From NCBI GenBank assembly GCA_019413925.1, contig DXMY01000017.1, forward strand, positions 1-30,153: a stretch of DNA of 30,153 bases. Direction: 5' to 3'. Positions 13,182 to 20,918 of the stretch are shown in pieces; positions within the stretch are counted from its first letter, which is position 1, and each line of letters opens with the position of its first letter. Made by a program: the position numbers and the translations under genes. Under the pieces are notes generated by a model. That model did not search any database and was not told the DNA's origin. It worked only from the letters and a program-made list of their open reading frames with translations. This stretch comes from Collinsella sp. Lineage in GTDB: Bacteria; Actinomycetota; Coriobacteriia; Coriobacteriales; Coriobacteriaceae.

Positions 13182-14819
13182 TTAGCGCTCGTAGACCAGG
13201 TTGCCGGCTAGGTAGGTGGCTTGGACTTTGGTGGCTTGGAGTTCTTGGGGGTCGATGGTGAGTGGGTTTTGGTCCAGGACTACCAGGTCGGCGTATTTGC
13301 CGGGTTCTAGGCTGCCGAGGTTTTGCTCGTCGCCCGCTGCATAGGCGCTGCCCAGGGTGTAGTTGCGCAGAGCCGTTGCCGCATCGATACGCTCGCTCGG
13401 CAGCCAACCGCCCTCGGGCCAGTGGCTTTTGGGGTCCTGGCGCGTGATGGCCGTGTAGAGCACGTTCATGCTGGTAACGGCCGTGATAGGGCTGTCAGTA
13501 CCGAAGGCTTGGCGGATGCCGCGCTGCTTATAGGTCGCAAACGGCCACATGATGCGGCTACGCTCCAAGCCCAGGTCGCGCTCCGGACCACCCGGGTCGA
13601 GTGTGATATGACAGGGCTGGCTCGAGGCGACCACGTTGAGCTTGCGCAGGCGATCGATATCCTCGGGCAAGAGGTTCTCCAGATGCTCGAGCGTGTTATG
13701 ACCGTGCTGGGGCAGGCCGTACAGCTCTACCGCCTCCTCAAAGATATCGAGCGCAGCATGGATGGCGCCGTCGCCGATAACGTGGATGCGCACGGTGTGG
13801 CCGCGCTCGGCTGCCGCCAGGACCAGCTTGCGCATGCGCTCGACGGGAACCGTCAGGCGACCTTGATCGCCCGGGAAGCGCGGGTTGGTATAGGGATCGG
13901 TGAGATAGGCCGTGTGTTCGCTCGAGACGCCGTCGAAGAACTGCTTAAAACCAGGCGCCGAGAGCAGCGCGTTGTTCGCGTAGCGGGTCTGCAGTTCTTC
14001 TAAGCGCGATTGGTCATCCAGCAACGTGGGGAACAGATGGGCACGGATGCCCAGTTTGCCAGCTGCCTGCAGTTTGTCGTAGACGTCATCGCGGATAAAA
14101 TCGCAGCCCGGCATGGGCATGAGCGACATATCGCATATCGAGGTGATGCCTTGCTCGGCCATACGCTTCATCTGGTCGGCGTAAGCGCTCGCGATGCGGT
14201 CCTCGCCCAGCCACTCCAGGCAGCGCGGCAGCAGCTGCATAGCAGCCGCCTCGTGAGCGATACCCGTGAGCTCGCCGTTTGCATCCTTGTCGTAGCTACC
14301 ACCCGCCGGAGGCTCGCTGTCGCGTGTCACGCCGAGGGCTTCGAGTGCGCGGCTGTTGAGCCACAGCGTGTGCCCGTCGCCCGAATACATAACGCAGGGG
14401 CGATCGGGGAATGCCGCATCGAGCGACGCCTTGGTAGGATGCGCGGGCGGGTCCCAACGGTAGTCGCGCCAGCCCTGCGTCACAACCCAAGCGTCATCGG
14501 GCAGGTCCTGGGAAAACTCGAGCGCGTGCTGCACCAGCGCCGCCTCGGACGTGCCCATATCCATGAGCATGTACGGCGAGGAACCGACCGAGGTATGGAA
14601 GAAGTGCAGATGAGCGTCATGGAAACCGGGGCAGACAAACTGCTCGCCGTAGTCGATAACCGGCGTGGCGGCGGGAGCGGCGGCGATCACGTCATCGGGC
14701 TTGCCGACTGCGACGATACGGTCGCCTGCGATGGCAATCGCCAGCTCGCGGGCAGTATCGATGCCGTCTTGCGCGGTAAAGACGTTCTTGGAGCGGATAA
14801 TCCGATCGATATGTTGCAT
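13182..14819 (-). CDS. Amidohydrolase of the YtcJ-like (Amidohydro_3) family
   Basis: A 545-residue metal-dependent hydrolase of the cytoplasm that should cleave a C-N bond in an amide or cyclic amide; the substrate is unknown. Visible are the metal-binding HxH in GFHDAHLHF near residue 70, the typical WVVTQGWRDYRW region, FFDGVSSEHTAYL, HVIGDGAI, and the late Asp in GTDSPIT, followed by the composite-domain end GKYADLVVLDQNPL. Three in-frame ATGs lie close together (14831, 14825, 14819); the last has GGGG six bases upstream and is used, but any could serve. The frame is open much further upstream, overlapping the divergent peptidase, which is a shadow. It is transcribed away from an M20 peptidase, with 168 nt between them. 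Confidence 0.88.
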   Translation of the reverse strand: MQHIDRIIRSKNVFTAQDGIDTARELAIAIAGDRIVAVGKPDDVIAAAPAATPVIDYGEQFVCPGFHDAHLHFFHTSVGSSPYMLMDMGTSEAALVQHALEFSQDLPDDAWVVTQGWRDYRWDPPAHPTKASLDAAFPDRPCVMYSGDGHTLWLNSRALEALGVTRDSEPPAGGSYDKDANGELTGIAHEAAAMQLLPRCLEWLGEDRIASAYADQMKRMAEQGITSICDMSLMPMPGCDFIRDDVYDKLQAAGKLGIRAHLFPTLLDDQSRLEELQTRYANNALLSAPGFKQFFDGVSSEHTAYLTDPYTNPRFPGDQGRLTVPVERMRKLVLAAAERGHTVRIHVIGDGAIHAALDIFEEAVELYGLPQHGHNTLEHLENLLPEDIDRLRKLNVVASSQPCHITLDPGGPERDLGLERSRIMWPFATYKQRGIRQAFGTDSPITAVTSMNVLYTAITRQDPKSHWPEGGWLPSERIDAATALRNYTLGSAYAAGDEQNLGSLEPGKYADLVVLDQNPLTIDPQELQATKVQATYLAGNLVYER

Positions 14820-14906
14820 GGGCATCCCCATCTCTGGCAGGAAATTCAACACCCCCGAGTGTACTCCCCCGCCCTTGCAACAAAACCCCAAGCGGCAAAC
14901 GGCAAC

Positions 14907-14936
14907 TTTACCAGCCCTAGCGGCAGGTGGCATACT
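14907..14936 (+). promoter_or_regulatory. Candidate promoter of the M20 peptidase gene
   Basis: TTTACC (14907-14912) and CATACT (14931-14936) are spaced by 18 bp, with TGG before the -10 box. The match to consensus is moderate. Confidence 0.4.
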
Positions 14937-14987
14937 GGAGAGAGCCTGTACGATTTTGCGATCAACCCAGCAAGGAGCAAATCGACC

Positions 14988-16451
14988 ATGACGAAGACCA
15001 AGGCACAGCAGATTATGGCGGCGACCGAGGCTCGTGCGGCTGACGACGTCACCGCAGCCATCAAAGATATCGCTACCGAGTTTGAACCCTATATCATCAA
15101 GCAGCGCCGCCACTTCCATAAGCACCCGGAGCTGAGCCTTGCCGAGGAGCGCACGACTTCTGACATCGCCAACCAGCTCGACGCCATGAATATCCCCTAC
15201 GAGCGTCCCCTTAAGACGGGCCTTGTGGCAACCCTTCGCGGCACCGCGCCCGACGCCTATCGCGAGGACGGCACGCCACGCCGCCGCATCCTGCTGCGCG
15301 CCGACATCGACGCCCTGCCCGTCACCGAGCAGACCGGCGAAGAGTTCGCCAGCGTCAACGAGGGCTGCATGCACGCCTGCGGCCACGACTGCCACATCGC
15401 CATGATGCTCGGCACGCTGCAAATCCTGCGCCATATAACCGACGACATCCACGGCGAAATCCGCATCGTCTTCCAGCCCAGCGAGGAAAACGGCCAGGGC
15501 GCCAAGCTCATGATCGGCACGGGTGTGCTCGACGGCGTCGATGGCGCCTACGCCGCACACATCTGGAGCGAGGTCGATGCCGGCACCGTGAGCTGCGAGC
15601 CCGGACCGCGCATGGCCAATACCGACTGGTTCCGCATCGACGTCCGCGGCACCTCATGCCACGGCGCCATGCCCCAGCGCGGCCACGACGCCGTTATGGT
15701 TGCCGCCGAGATCGTCAACGCCCTGCAGACCATCGTTTCGCGCGAGATCAGCCCCTATGAGCCGGCTGTCATCACCGTCGGCGAGCTGCACGGCGGCACC
15801 GCGCGCAACGTTATCGCCGGCACGGCCTACCTCGCCGGCACGGTGCGCACCTACGGCGATTCGACCCACGAGGAAATGCCGGAGCTTATGCGCCGCATCG
15901 TGGAGCATACTGCGGCGGCCTTGGGCGCCGAGGCAGAGCTCACCGACTACACCATCGCCAACTACAAGGTCGAAAACGATGCCGCCTCGAGCGAGCGTTG
16001 TCGTCAGGCCGTGGTCAAGTGCCTGGGCGCAGCCGGCGAAGGCCGTTATCGCGGTACACTTTCGGGCGAGGATTTCTCGGAGTACCTGCGCCGCGTGCCG
16101 GGCGTGCTCGCCTTTGTTGGCACGCGCAACCCCAAGATTGGCGCCACGTACGCCCAGCATTCCTGCTTTTATAAGATTGACGAGACCGTACTGGCCAAGG
16201 GTTCCATGGTGGCCGCCCAGTATGCCATCGACTTTTTGGCCGAGCCCACGCAAGAGGAGCTCGACGGGCCCGCTATCGCTGCGGTTGCCGAGACCAACCC
16301 CGATCTGGCAGCCAAGTTGCGCTCTGCCAAGGCGACGACTGCCGAGGCCCGTGACGCCATCCACGATGCCCGCACGGCTCGTCATGCCGCGATCAAGGGC
16401 ATCCACGAAGCTCGCGCCGCCGCTCGCCGCGAGGAGAAGCACGACGAGTAA
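14988..16451 (+). CDS. M20-family metallopeptidase / amidohydrolase
   Basis: A 487-residue dizinc hydrolase of the aminoacylase/hippurate hydrolase group (M20D), cleaving an acyl or peptide amide bond; cytoplasmic, with no signal peptide. Motifs: RRHFHKHPELS (40-50), LLRADIDALPV (102-112), the metal site MHACGHD (128-134) with Cys131, His133 and Asp134, and the catalytic PSEE (164-167). The late His expected in the family is in the segment ATYAQHSCFYKIDE. The ATG at 14988 has AGGAG nine bases upstream; the longer open frame starting at 14010 overlaps the divergent amidohydrolase and is not coding. A tail of about 70 residues follows the catalytic domain, rich in Ala, Arg and charged residues and probably helical, which most M20D enzymes lack. 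The N-terminal 30 residues are also an extra helix. Confidence 0.92.
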   Translation: MTKTKAQQIMAATEARAADDVTAAIKDIATEFEPYIIKQRRHFHKHPELSLAEERTTSDIANQLDAMNIPYERPLKTGLVATLRGTAPDAYREDGTPRRRILLRADIDALPVTEQTGEEFASVNEGCMHACGHDCHIAMMLGTLQILRHITDDIHGEIRIVFQPSEENGQGAKLMIGTGVLDGVDGAYAAHIWSEVDAGTVSCEPGPRMANTDWFRIDVRGTSCHGAMPQRGHDAVMVAAEIVNALQTIVSREISPYEPAVITVGELHGGTARNVIAGTAYLAGTVRTYGDSTHEEMPELMRRIVEHTAAALGAEAELTDYTIANYKVENDAASSERCRQAVVKCLGAAGEGRYRGTLSGEDFSEYLRRVPGVLAFVGTRNPKIGATYAQHSCFYKIDETVLAKGSMVAAQYAIDFLAEPTQEELDGPAIAAVAETNPDLAAKLRSAKATTAEARDAIHDARTARHAAIKGIHEARAAARREEKHDE

Positions 16452-16496
16452 TCGATTCGCTGGCATCTCGCAGTCATAGCCACATCGCGATGTCAA

Positions 16497-16532
16497 AGCG
16501 GGAGCGGACGTTTCGACACGTCCGCCCCCGCT
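16497..16532. terminator. Shared terminator between convergent genes
   Basis: Arms 16497-16510 and 16519-16532 pair over 14 nt with one mismatch (AGCGGGAGCGGACG and CGTCCGCCCCCGCT), loop TTTCGACA. It lies between the M20 stop and the stop of the zinc-ribbon gene and may serve both. Confidence 0.65.
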
Positions 16533-16544
16533 CATTTGTCATGC

Positions 16545-16571
16545 GCTATTTCTAGCCCGTCCCCAAATAGC
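16545..16571 (-). repeat. GGGGACGGG-core palindrome, 3' of the zinc-ribbon gene
   Basis: On the minus strand GCTATTT and AAATAGC (7 bp) flank a 13-nt spacer with core GGGGACGGG. It starts 11 nt after the stop codon. The spacer length and core match the copies at 19241 and 24174; the arms differ. Confidence 0.6.
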
Positions 16572-16582
16572 AGACGGCATGG

Positions 16583-17896
16583 CTACTCGTCCTGAGGCTC
16601 CTCGTCGGAGCTTGGCTCGGACGCGGATTCCGGGTCCGTCATGGGCGCAGGCTCAGGCGCAGGCTCGGGCTCAGATGCCGTCTCAGACTCGGGCGCCGGC
16701 TCAGGCTCGGGCACCGGTTCAGGCTCGGTCGCGGGAGCGGGTGCAGGTGCCGGCTCAGGCTTGGGCTCGGACTCAGGCGCGACATCTGGAGCGCTGTAAC
16801 CCGAGGGAGCGGACTTCTTCTCGAAGGGCAATACAAAAGTCAGGACGTCGTCCTTGTCCTCGTCGACCCACTCGCTTGCATAACGTGCAACCCAATAGCC
16901 AACGGCACGGTGCTTGAGCATCTTGCCAAAGACCGTAAGAAATACGGTGACAAAAGCGACCAGCACCAGGAACAGCACGAGTGTGATGCCACCGCCGGTA
17001 ACAAGCGCCTCAATAACCGTAGGACGATAGTAGTAGCTATACATACCGACAGAGGCAATGGCGCCAAAGACGAGCGTCAGGATCCATGTGACAACGTTGG
17101 CGACCAGACCCGTCAAAAACTCGGGAAGGAACGAAGCGCAGAACAGCTTGGTCTTGTTGTGCTTAAACGCCGCCCAGACCTTGTCGAGCGAAAACGCGCT
17201 CTCGACACGACCGGTCACCGCAAAGTGCATCACGGCAATGTCGGCGAACATCTTAAAGAAGACCCCCAAGACCGCCGTGGCAATCATAGCCAGGACAAGC
17301 AGGCCAAGCGAGCCAAACAGCGCTGCCTCGAGTGCATAGGAGCCGTAATACGAATACGAGCCCGCGGCGCCAATTACCACGCTCTCCACCAGCGAAAGCA
17401 CTACACCGATAACGGGAATGGCAGCGATAACCTCGAGCACGACCGAGATAACGCTCGAAAAGACTCCGAGGCCAAACGACGTGGAACGCATGAGTGGACG
17501 ATCCATACCGCCATCAACCTTGAGCGACAGATCGCGACCCCACTCAATACCAAAGCCGGAACCACACACGCTCGCAATGCAAGCTGCCAAAAAGCCGATG
17601 GCAGCTGCAATGCCGCCAATAACGGGAATAAACAGCACGAGTACCGACACAACACAAATCAGCGCCGGTAAAAAGGCAATCTGGCACACGCGCTGCAGCA
17701 CGCCCGGAGTCTTGGTCATATCCTCAAACGCCTGAGCCACACAGCCCTTGGACGCATTCGCCACGGGCGGTTGCGGAACAAACTGCTGGGGCTGACCCTG
17801 AGGGGCAGAGGCTGCGGCACCGGCATTGGGGGCACCACACGCACCACAGAACTTATCGTTGTCGCCCATGGGGGCACCACACTGCGAACAGAACAT
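16583..17896 (-). CDS. Zinc-ribbon membrane protein with acidic Pro/Glu tail
   Basis: A 437-residue protein of unknown function. Residues 1-24 form a double-Cys zinc ribbon (CSQC and CGAC). A Pro/Gln-rich linker follows (to about 55). A membrane region of five to seven hydrophobic segments (about 75-330) resembles DUF4013-type proteins, with repeated Gly/Ala/Val stretches and a KMFADIAVMHFAVTG segment. After about residue 355 the chain becomes a low-complexity tail of roughly 80 residues made of Pro, Glu, Ala and Ser (PEP, PAPAPA patterns), ending DEEPQDE, presumably cytoplasmic or spanning the wall. The ATG at 17896 begins directly at the zinc ribbon and has AAGGG nine bases upstream; upstream in-frame ATGs would add a non-conserved leader. 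It may be a transport or envelope-stress factor, but nothing in the sequence decides this. Confidence 0.75.
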   Translation of the reverse strand: MFCSQCGAPMGDNDKFCGACGAPNAGAAASAPQGQPQQFVPQPPVANASKGCVAQAFEDMTKTPGVLQRVCQIAFLPALICVVSVLVLFIPVIGGIAAAIGFLAACIASVCGSGFGIEWGRDLSLKVDGGMDRPLMRSTSFGLGVFSSVISVVLEVIAAIPVIGVVLSLVESVVIGAAGSYSYYGSYALEAALFGSLGLLVLAMIATAVLGVFFKMFADIAVMHFAVTGRVESAFSLDKVWAAFKHNKTKLFCASFLPEFLTGLVANVVTWILTLVFGAIASVGMYSYYYRPTVIEALVTGGGITLVLFLVLVAFVTVFLTVFGKMLKHRAVGYWVARYASEWVDEDKDDVLTFVLPFEKKSAPSGYSAPDVAPESEPKPEPAPAPAPATEPEPVPEPEPAPESETASEPEPAPEPAPMTDPESASEPSSDEEPQDE

Positions 17897-18046
17897 CGAG
17901 ATCATCCCTTCGTATCTTGAGCGAATCATCTGGATCGCAAACGATGTCTTTAGCATCATTATCACCCAATGTGGGGACAAATACTCCAACATGACGCATT
18001 TGCAATGCGCAGGGCGCTATTCGATTGTTTGATGAGCTCGACCGCG

Positions 18047-19069
18047 TTAGTTCGTTCCGCGGAAACCCTTGCCGACGATCTCGGAGCTGTCGACAATCGT
18101 GATAAAGGCACCCGGATCGACTTCGCGCGCATAGCGGCGCAGTTGCACGGCCTCGCGACGGCTTAGCACGCTCATGATCACCGTCACGCACTTGCCCGAG
18201 AAAGCACCGTAGCCGCGGCTGATAGTCGCCGTACGGTTGAGATGCTTGACGATAAACTCCTCGACCTTAAGGGGCTCGGAACAAATGACCGTGCAGACTT
18301 TGCGCAGGTGAATGCTCTCGATGGCCTTGTCGACCACAAGCGTCTTGGCAAACAGGCCGAGCACGCAGTACAGACCGACGCGCGGACCGTACAAGAAGGC
18401 CGCGATGGTCACGATGCCGATATCGACCAACAGCAGCGCACGGCCGATCTCAAGCGTGGTGCGGCGTTTGAGAATCATGGCGAGGATGTCCGTGCCGCCC
18501 GTCGAGGCGCCAATATCAAAGACGATGGCGCTGCCGAGCGCCGGCAGAATCACGGCAAAGCACAGGTCGAGCCACATATCGCCCGTCATCGAGACATCGG
18601 TCGGAATAAAGAGCTCAAACAGCGAAACATAGGCGGACAGCGCAAACGAGGCGAAGACGCTCCACAGGATTGCCTTGCGCTCCAAAAAGATAAAGCCCAG
18701 AACGACCAGGACCGCATTGATAATCCACATAAAAACGCCGACGGGCAGGGTCGGGAACAGCGTGGACAGAATGACCGACACGCCCGAGGTGCCGCCAAAA
18801 GCAAAGTGATTAGGGGTTTTAAACGCAACGATGGCAAAGGCCGTGAGGATCAGGCCCAAATTGAGCTCGGCAAAAAAGCGCGGAAAGCCCGGCTCCTGAC
18901 TGCGCTTGCGACCAGCGCGCTCGCCCCGCTCGATAACATCGCGATCGACCACGCGCTCCATCGGCACTACGGGAGGACGATGCACCTCCTCGGCAGCACG
19001 CGACGCCGCCTCTGCCGCAGCGGCCTCAATCGCCCATGCCTTGCTTTCTGTTTCGTGCTCGTCGGCCAT
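18047..19069 (-). CDS. YitT family membrane protein with DUF2179 domain
   Basis: A 340-residue integral membrane protein. After a charged 62-residue N-terminal extension (Glu/Ala/Arg-rich, not typical of the family), five hydrophobic segments follow (about 70-90, 95-120, 118-140, 150-180 and 205-240), with the family signatures GGTSGVSVIL and DIGASTGGTDILAMIL. The C-terminal about 90 residues form the cytoplasmic DUF2179 domain (KVCTVICSEPLKVEEFIVKHLNRTATISRG to the end). The function of the family is not established. The ATG at 19069 follows GAGGGG. It is transcribed towards the zinc-ribbon gene, 150 nt away, with no clear terminator between. Confidence 0.88.
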   Translation of the reverse strand: MADEHETESKAWAIEAAAAEAASRAAEEVHRPPVVPMERVVDRDVIERGERAGRKRSQEPGFPRFFAELNLGLILTAFAIVAFKTPNHFAFGGTSGVSVILSTLFPTLPVGVFMWIINAVLVVLGFIFLERKAILWSVFASFALSAYVSLFELFIPTDVSMTGDMWLDLCFAVILPALGSAIVFDIGASTGGTDILAMILKRRTTLEIGRALLLVDIGIVTIAAFLYGPRVGLYCVLGLFAKTLVVDKAIESIHLRKVCTVICSEPLKVEEFIVKHLNRTATISRGYGAFSGKCVTVIMSVLSRREAVQLRRYAREVDPGAFITIVDSSEIVGKGFRGTN

Positions 19070-19183
19070 TACGGCAACCCCTCGTTAACAATTTGGAAAC
19101 AATGCGCCCATTAGAGTAACGCGGAACGTGGGGATTGCAACCCTTAGTTAGACGAGCGGTATGACTATATCGGGAGCGTACAA

Positions 19184-19223
19184 AAACGGCCGGCCACGCT
19201 TTTGCTTGCGCGGTCGGCCGTTT
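19184..19223 (-). terminator. Terminator of the asp23 cluster
   Basis: AAACGGCCGGCC and the opposite arm ending CGGCCGTTT pair over at least 12 positions; on the minus strand TTTTTG follows. It lies about 50 nt after the asp23 stop. Confidence 0.75.
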
Positions 19224-19240
19224 AATGTTTTCGCAGATAA

Positions 19241-19277
19241 AACCTGCCAAAACAAACCTGTCCCTTTTTGGAAGGTT
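19241..19277 (-). repeat. GGGACAGG-core palindrome overlapping the asp23 stop
   Basis: On the minus strand AACCTTCCAAAA and TTTTGGCAGGTT (12 bp, one mismatch) flank the 13-nt spacer AGGGACAGGTTTG. The first arm begins with the last two bases of the asp23 stop TAA. From 19270 down to about 19226 it matches the element at 24101-24145 in about 41 of 45 positions. Confidence 0.85.
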
Positions 19278-19791
19278 ATTCGTGCTGGCTGGTGCGGTGC
19301 TCGTACTCCTCGGGGGTGATGACATCCTCGATGCGCAGGTTGACGCCCGCCACCTCAAGGCCAGTCATCGCGGCAAGGCGCTCGGTGACACGTGCCTTAA
19401 CATCGTCGAAGATCGCGGGCGCATAGGCGCCGTACTCGATGATGACGGAGATGTTGACGACCACGCGATTATCGTCGGTGACCTCGACCGTCACGCCCTT
19501 GGTCAGATTCTCGGCACCAAACTGCTCCTGCACAAAGTGCATGAGGTTACCCTTCATGCCCAGAACGTGCGGAACCTCGCGGGTGGCCATGGCAACGATC
19601 TTCTCGATCACGCCGTTGGAATAGGTCAGCGAGTCCTCGGACTCATCCGCTTCCTCGTCGTCCTCATCCGTATCGGACTCGGCCTCGACGAGAGCCTCAT
19701 CCTCGAGCGTCACATCCTCAGCTTCGGCGACGACCGCCTCGTTCTCCTCGAGCTCGGTATCGGCTACATCGACCTTCGTATTAAAAGCCAT
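19276..19791 (-). CDS. asp23: Asp23/Gls24 family envelope stress response protein
   Basis: A 171-residue member of the alkaline shock protein family. In Staphylococcus aureus Asp23 is an abundant protein held at the inner face of the membrane by AmaP; a similar role is inferred here. The Asp23 domain covers about 55-160, from LTYSNGVIEKIVAMATREVPHVLGM through VTVEVTDDNRVVVNISVIIEYG to AGVNLRIEDVITPEEY. Residues 12-55 are an unusually acidic extension (runs of Glu and Asp). The ATG at 19791 has AAGGAGG six bases upstream. It follows the DUF2273 gene by 44 nt and is the last gene of the cluster. Confidence 0.9.
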   Translation of the reverse strand: MAFNTKVDVADTELEENEAVVAEAEDVTLEDEALVEAESDTDEDDEEADESEDSLTYSNGVIEKIVAMATREVPHVLGMKGNLMHFVQEQFGAENLTKGVTVEVTDDNRVVVNISVIIEYGAYAPAIFDDVKARVTERLAAMTGLEVAGVNLRIEDVITPEEYEHRTSQHE

Positions 19792-19835
19792 GGTTCCTCC
19801 TTATGCCTGCCGCGGATGCGACAGTCGAATACATA

Positions 19836-20213
19836 TTAGCGGCCGCTAAACAGACGGCCGAAGAAGTTGACGATCCCGTTCTCGCCGTCGCGAATTTGGC
19901 CGATCACAGCGCCGATCAGCACGAAGAATGCAATGACGAGCGTGTCCCACAGGCCCAACGTGAGCACCAACACGGCGAGGATAAAGCCGGCGACGGCGCC
20001 GAGCGTGGTGTTGGGATGACGCACAGCATAGCTCCAGACGGCAGCGCCCGTACCCTTGATGAGACCCATAGCCTCGTCAAAATCCGCGGCTGCCGCGTCT
20101 TGTAACTCGGTTGCCTCTGCTTTGGAATCAACAGGTTCGCTCGCCGACGTGGCGCTCTGGTCAATCGTCAGGCGCGGCGTACGAGCGGTCTTATCTTGAT
20201 TGGTATCACTCAC
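19836..20213 (-). CDS. DUF2273 small membrane protein of the asp23 cluster
   Basis: A 125-residue protein with a polar Asp/Ala/Ser-rich N-terminal half and two hydrophobic segments (about 68-85 and 88-104) around the family stretch HPNTTLGAVAGFILAVLVLTLGLWDTL, ending in an amphipathic FFGRLFSGR. DUF2273 proteins occur next to AmaP and Asp23 in many Gram-positives. No ATG fits: the start is GTG at 20213, which has GGAGG six bases upstream and overlaps the end of amaP by 8 bp, implying translational coupling. The frame upstream of this is open to 20426 but lies inside amaP. Confidence 0.85.
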   Translation of the reverse strand: MSDTNQDKTARTPRLTIDQSATSASEPVDSKAEATELQDAAAADFDEAMGLIKGTGAAVWSYAVRHPNTTLGAVAGFILAVLVLTLGLWDTLVIAFFVLIGAVIGQIRDGENGIVNFFGRLFSGR

Positions 20214-20751
20214 CGGAAACCTCCACGGTCTGGACGGTAGTCTTGGACGGCAAAAAACGGACGCGCGCGGTCGTACCCGGCGCGCCGAGCATGGTATCGC
20301 AGGCTTCTTCGATGCGCTGCTGCATCGCGGCCGCAAGGGAGGCCACATCCCGGTCGTCGAGCGCGATGGCGTCGACCTTAAAACGGACGCGCGATTCGTC
20401 GGAGCCCTGCACGCGCGCCTCGACATGCTCGACCATCACGCGGTCGTCGCGCTCTGCCGCGGTGCGAGCACACGAGGAGAGGGCAGCGAGCGTGACCTCG
20501 ATATTACGCTCCCCCGCCGGATGCACGCAGGACGGCTCGCGACGAGCAAACATCAGGCGGAAGAAACACACGAGCACGCCGAGCGCCACAACACCGCCGC
20601 ACGCCGTAACAACGATGCGAGGCAGCGGATCGCGCATCAGCAGCATAAAGCGATAGGTATATGGCCCCCAAAACTGGCAGACCAACGTACCCAGCGCCAC
20701 AACGGCGGCGACAAGATACACGATCGCCAGGGCTCGTTTGAGCACGCGCAT
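20206..20751 (-). CDS. amaP: Alkaline shock response membrane anchor protein AmaP
   Basis: A 181-residue protein with two N-terminal transmembrane segments (about 8-26 and 43-64) separated by a short loop, then a cytoplasmic domain of about 115 residues with conserved-looking beta strands (RNIEVTLAALSSCARTAAE, ARVRFKVDAIALDD, VQTVEVSGE). In staphylococci AmaP tethers Asp23 to the membrane; the same order amaP-DUF2273-asp23 here supports that role. The ATG at 20751 has GGGAG six bases upstream. It is the first gene of the cluster. Confidence 0.85.
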   Translation of the reverse strand: MRVLKRALAIVYLVAAVVALGTLVCQFWGPYTYRFMLLMRDPLPRIVVTACGGVVALGVLVCFFRLMFARREPSCVHPAGERNIEVTLAALSSCARTAAERDDRVMVEHVEARVQGSDESRVRFKVDAIALDDRDVASLAAAMQQRIEEACDTMLGAPGTTARVRFLPSKTTVQTVEVSGE

Positions 20752-20802
20752 GCGGCGCTCCCTTCAAATCTCGATCCAAGGAATGCAAAACGATTCGCAT
20801 CA

Positions 20803-20849
20803 TTATAAAAGAGCCGGGTCCGGTGCCTCATTGCACGCGGATCCGGCTC
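20803..20849 (-). terminator. Terminator of yebC
   Basis: Arms 20811-20822 and 20838-20849 (GAGCCGGGTCCG and CGGATCCGGCTC, one wobble) are followed on the minus strand by TTTTATAAT. The TATAAT directly after the T-run could also act as a -10 box for amaP, though no good -35 box is seen. Confidence 0.8.
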
Positions 20850-20918
20850 ATCTATTCCACGAGGCTTGCATGCTCGCTTCATTATGCCCAGATATGCACG
20901 GCTCAATCCGTGCGGGCG

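Noticed and set aside
14010..14987. Upstream extension of the M20 frame by 326 codons
   Set aside because: It overlaps the divergent amidohydrolase fully; the ATG at 14988 has a good ribosome binding site and family alignment.
14820..15560. Upstream extension of the amidohydrolase frame by about 247 codons
   Set aside because: It is antisense to the M20 gene. The family begins at the IDRIIRSKNVFTAQDG segment near 14800.
17970..18000. GGGGACA near 17973 as another family copy
   Set aside because: The flanking sequences are not complementary, so the core alone is not evidence.
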